NCBI RefSeq assembly: GCF_003853705.1
Contig: NZ_QTQI01000020.1
Span: 62,001-126,000 of the forward strand
Direction: 5' to 3'
Length of the DNA stretch: 64,000 nucleotides
Source of the DNA: Burkholderia sp. Bp8992
GTDB taxonomy: Bacteria > Pseudomonadota > Gammaproteobacteria > Burkholderiales > Burkholderiaceae
Below the pieces are notes generated by a model. The model did no database searches and was not told the DNA's origin. It saw only the letters and a program-made list of their open reading frames with translations. Below are positions 62,273 through 64,000 of the stretch, in pieces. The position numbers and the translations under genes were made by a program. Within the stretch, counting starts at the first letter, position 1. Every line of letters starts with the position of its first letter.

Positions 62273-62857
62273 ATGCCGAAAGTCGGAATGCGGGAGATTC
62301 GCCGCGCACAATTGATCGATGCCACGCTGCGCTCGATCGACGAAGCAGGCCTGCCCGGCACGACGCTCGCATCGGTCGCGCAGCGCGCGAACATCTCGAC
62401 GGGCATCGTCAGCCACTACTTCGGCGACAAGGACGGCCTGCTCGAAGCCACGATGCGGCACGTGCTGCGCGACCTGTGGTCGGCCACCACGCGCCGCCGC
62501 ACGGCCGCGCGCAAGGATCCGCGTTCGCGGCTGCGCGCGGTCGTCGCCGCGAACTTCGACGACACGCAGGTCAGCGCACCCGTGATGAAGACGTGGCTCG
62601 CGTTCTGGTCGCAGGGCATGCACGACCCGATGCTCAAGCGCCTGCAGCACGTCAACACGCGGCGCCTCCATTCGAACCTGTGCGCCGAATTCGCGAAGGC
62701 GTTGCCGCGCACGAAAGCACGCGAAGCCGCCAGCGGACTCGCCGCGCTGATCGACGGCCTGTGGCTGCGCGGCGCACTCGCCGGCGGCCCGATCGACACC
62801 CGGGCTGCATTGAAGCTCGCCCACGATTACATCGACCTGCTGCTCGCGTCCGCCTGA
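62273..62857 (+). CDS. betI: BetI, TetR-family repressor of choline oxidation
   Basis: 194 residues. Helix-turn-helix in [50 protein letters not shown] (about 15-65, quoted in parts), and the BetI-typical C-terminal domain ([36 protein letters not shown]). Represses the bet genes; choline relieves repression. First gene of a bet operon whose betB follows after 32 bases. Confidence 0.93.
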   Translation: MPKVGMREIRRAQLIDATLRSIDEAGLPGTTLASVAQRANISTGIVSHYFGDKDGLLEATMRHVLRDLWSATTRRRTAARKDPRSRLRAVVAANFDDTQVSAPVMKTWLAFWSQGMHDPMLKRLQHVNTRRLHSNLCAEFAKALPRTKAREAASGLAALIDGLWLRGALAGGPIDTRAALKLAHDYIDLLLASA

Positions 62858-62889
62858 CGCGTCACGCAGTCGCCCTCAAGGAGATCCTC

Positions 62890-64000
62890 ATGTCCGTATT
62901 CGGTTTGCAGCGCCTCTACATCGGCGGCGGTTACGTCGACGCCACGAGCGGCAAGACTTTCGACACCTTCGATCCCGCCACCGGCGAACTGCTCGCGCAG
63001 GTGCAGCAGGCTAGCGCGGCCGACGTCGACCGCGCGGTCGCGTCCGCCCAGGAAGGCCAGCGCGAATGGGCCGCGATGACCGCGATGCAGCGCTCGCGCA
63101 TCCTGCGCCGCGCGGTCGACCTGCTGCGCGAGCGCAACGACGAGCTCGCCGCACTCGAAACGCGCGACACCGGCAAGCCGATCGGCGAGACGCTCGCGGT
63201 CGACATCGTCACCGGCGCGGACGTGATCGAGTACTACGCGGGCCTCGCGACCGCGATCGAAGGGCTGCAGGTGCCGCTGCGCGCCGAGTCGTTCGTCTAT
63301 ACGCGCCGCGAGCCGCTCGGCGTGTGCGCGGGCATCGGCGCGTGGAACTACCCGATCCAGATCGCCTGCTGGAAGACGGCGCCCGCGCTCGCGGCCGGCA
63401 ACGCGATGGTGTTCAAGCCGAGCGAAGTCACGCCGCTGACCGCGCTGAAGCTCGCGGAAATCTATACGGAAGCCGGCGTGCCGGCCGGCGTGTTCAACGT
63501 CGTGCAGGGCGACGGCTCGGTCGGCGCGCTGCTGACGGGCCACCCGGACATCGCGAAGGTGTCGTTCACGGGCGGCGTCGAGACCGGCAAGAAGGTGATG
63601 TCGCTGGCCGGCGCGTCGTCGCTGAAGGAAGTGACGATGGAACTCGGCGGCAAGTCGCCGCTGATCGTGTTCGACGACGCCGACCTCGACCGCGCGGCCG
63701 ACATCGCGGTCACCGCCAACTTCTTCAGCTCGGGCCAGGTCTGCACGAACGGCACGCGCGTGTTCGTACACCGCTCCGTCAAGGACGCATTCACGCAAAA
63801 GGTGCTCGAACGCGTGAAGCGCATCCGCGTCGGCAAGCCGACCGATGCCGCCACCAACTTCGGCCCGCTCGTGTCGGCCGCGCAACTCGACAAGGTGCTC
63901 GGCTTCATCGAAAGCGGCAAGGCCGAAGGCGCGAAGCTGCTCGCGGGCGGCACGCGCCTGACCGACGGCCACTTCGGCAGCGGCCAGTACGTCGCGCCGA
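62890..64000 (+). CDS. betB: Betaine aldehyde dehydrogenase, 5' part
   Basis: Frame open from ATG 62890 (AAGGAG eight bases before) to the window end, 370 residues visible of about 490 expected. Aldehyde dehydrogenase motifs: [13 protein letters not shown] (substrate/NAD site), [11 protein letters not shown], catalytic Glu in TMELGGKSP and catalytic Cys in [14 protein letters not shown]. Oxidises betaine aldehyde to glycine betaine with NAD(P). betA is expected to follow outside the window. Confidence 0.95.
   Translation, partial: MSVFGLQRLYIGGGYVDATSGKTFDTFDPATGELLAQVQQASAADVDRAVASAQEGQREWAAMTAMQRSRILRRAVDLLRERNDELAALETRDTGKPIGETLAVDIVTGADVIEYYAGLATAIEGLQVPLRAESFVYTRREPLGVCAGIGAWNYPIQIACWKTAPALAAGNAMVFKPSEVTPLTALKLAEIYTEAGVPAGVFNVVQGDGSVGALLTGHPDIAKVSFTGGVETGKKVMSLAGASSLKEVTMELGGKSPLIVFDDADLDRAADIAVTANFFSSGQVCTNGTRVFVHRSVKDAFTQKVLERVKRIRVGKPTDAATNFGPLVSAAQLDKVLGFIESGKAEGAKLLAGGTRLTDGHFGSGQYVAP

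Overview
The window is high-GC, densely coded DNA with Burkholderia-type codon use. The gene set (ZmpB-type protease, aminopeptidase, rhamnolipid operon, betaine catabolism, choline-sulfatase) points to a Burkholderia cepacia complex species, probably the second chromosome. That assignment is from gene content recalled from memory, not from a search. I saw no rRNA, tRNA, CRISPR array or insertion sequence.

Layout. 1-572: end of a CHAD-domain gene. 634-4588 (minus): aromatic-amine-dehydrogenase-like operon (heavy chain, E, D, TTQ light chain, two cytochromes c), divergent from an EutR-like AraC regulator, followed by a GlxA-type regulator. 7343-10385: ZmpB-like metalloprotease and M28 aminopeptidase. 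10587-13868: YbjQ-like protein, MFS exporter and a cysteinyl-tRNA synthetase with a terminator inside its leader. 14242-15381: porin. 15643-19331: choline uptake protein, choline-sulfatase and LysR regulator; then purU. 20408-22178: DMT exporter and TetR regulator sharing an operator-like motif.

22276-28558 is the most interesting part. It holds an ECF sigma factor, a bufferin-type RiPP operon (DUF2282 precursor, MNIO/DUF692 enzyme, DUF2063 partner, DoxX), an AhpD-like protein and a small Cys-containing membrane protein. Four places carry the same promoter layout (CGAAyCGTTTT, exactly 13 bases, CTCTTr), one ahead of each transcription unit. I read this as a single copper- or oxidant-responsive regulon.

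28747-44500 is a glycine betaine catabolic island. One minus-strand run (glyA, dipeptidase, DUF5943, dgcA, dgcB, etfA, etfB, gbcA, gbcB, betaine-binding protein, permease) lies divergent from gbdR. Betaine is demethylated to dimethylglycine (GbcAB), then sarcosine (DgcAB with an ETF). fdhA at 51661 and purU at 19502 could handle the one-carbon products. betI-betB at the right edge makes betaine from choline, and choline-sulfatase feeds choline in.

45004-47337 is a lower-GC cassette of PAAR protein, M35-type metallopeptidase and a secreted OmpA-like protein, probably an orphan type VI secretion effector module. 47421-51480 holds an exported propeller/discoidin protein, a MocR regulator and a zinc-ribbon membrane protein. 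53107-61552 (minus) is a rhamnolipid operon: rhlA, an isoprenylcysteine-methyltransferase-like gene, rhlB, MFS exporter, rhlC, and outer-membrane and adaptor efflux genes.
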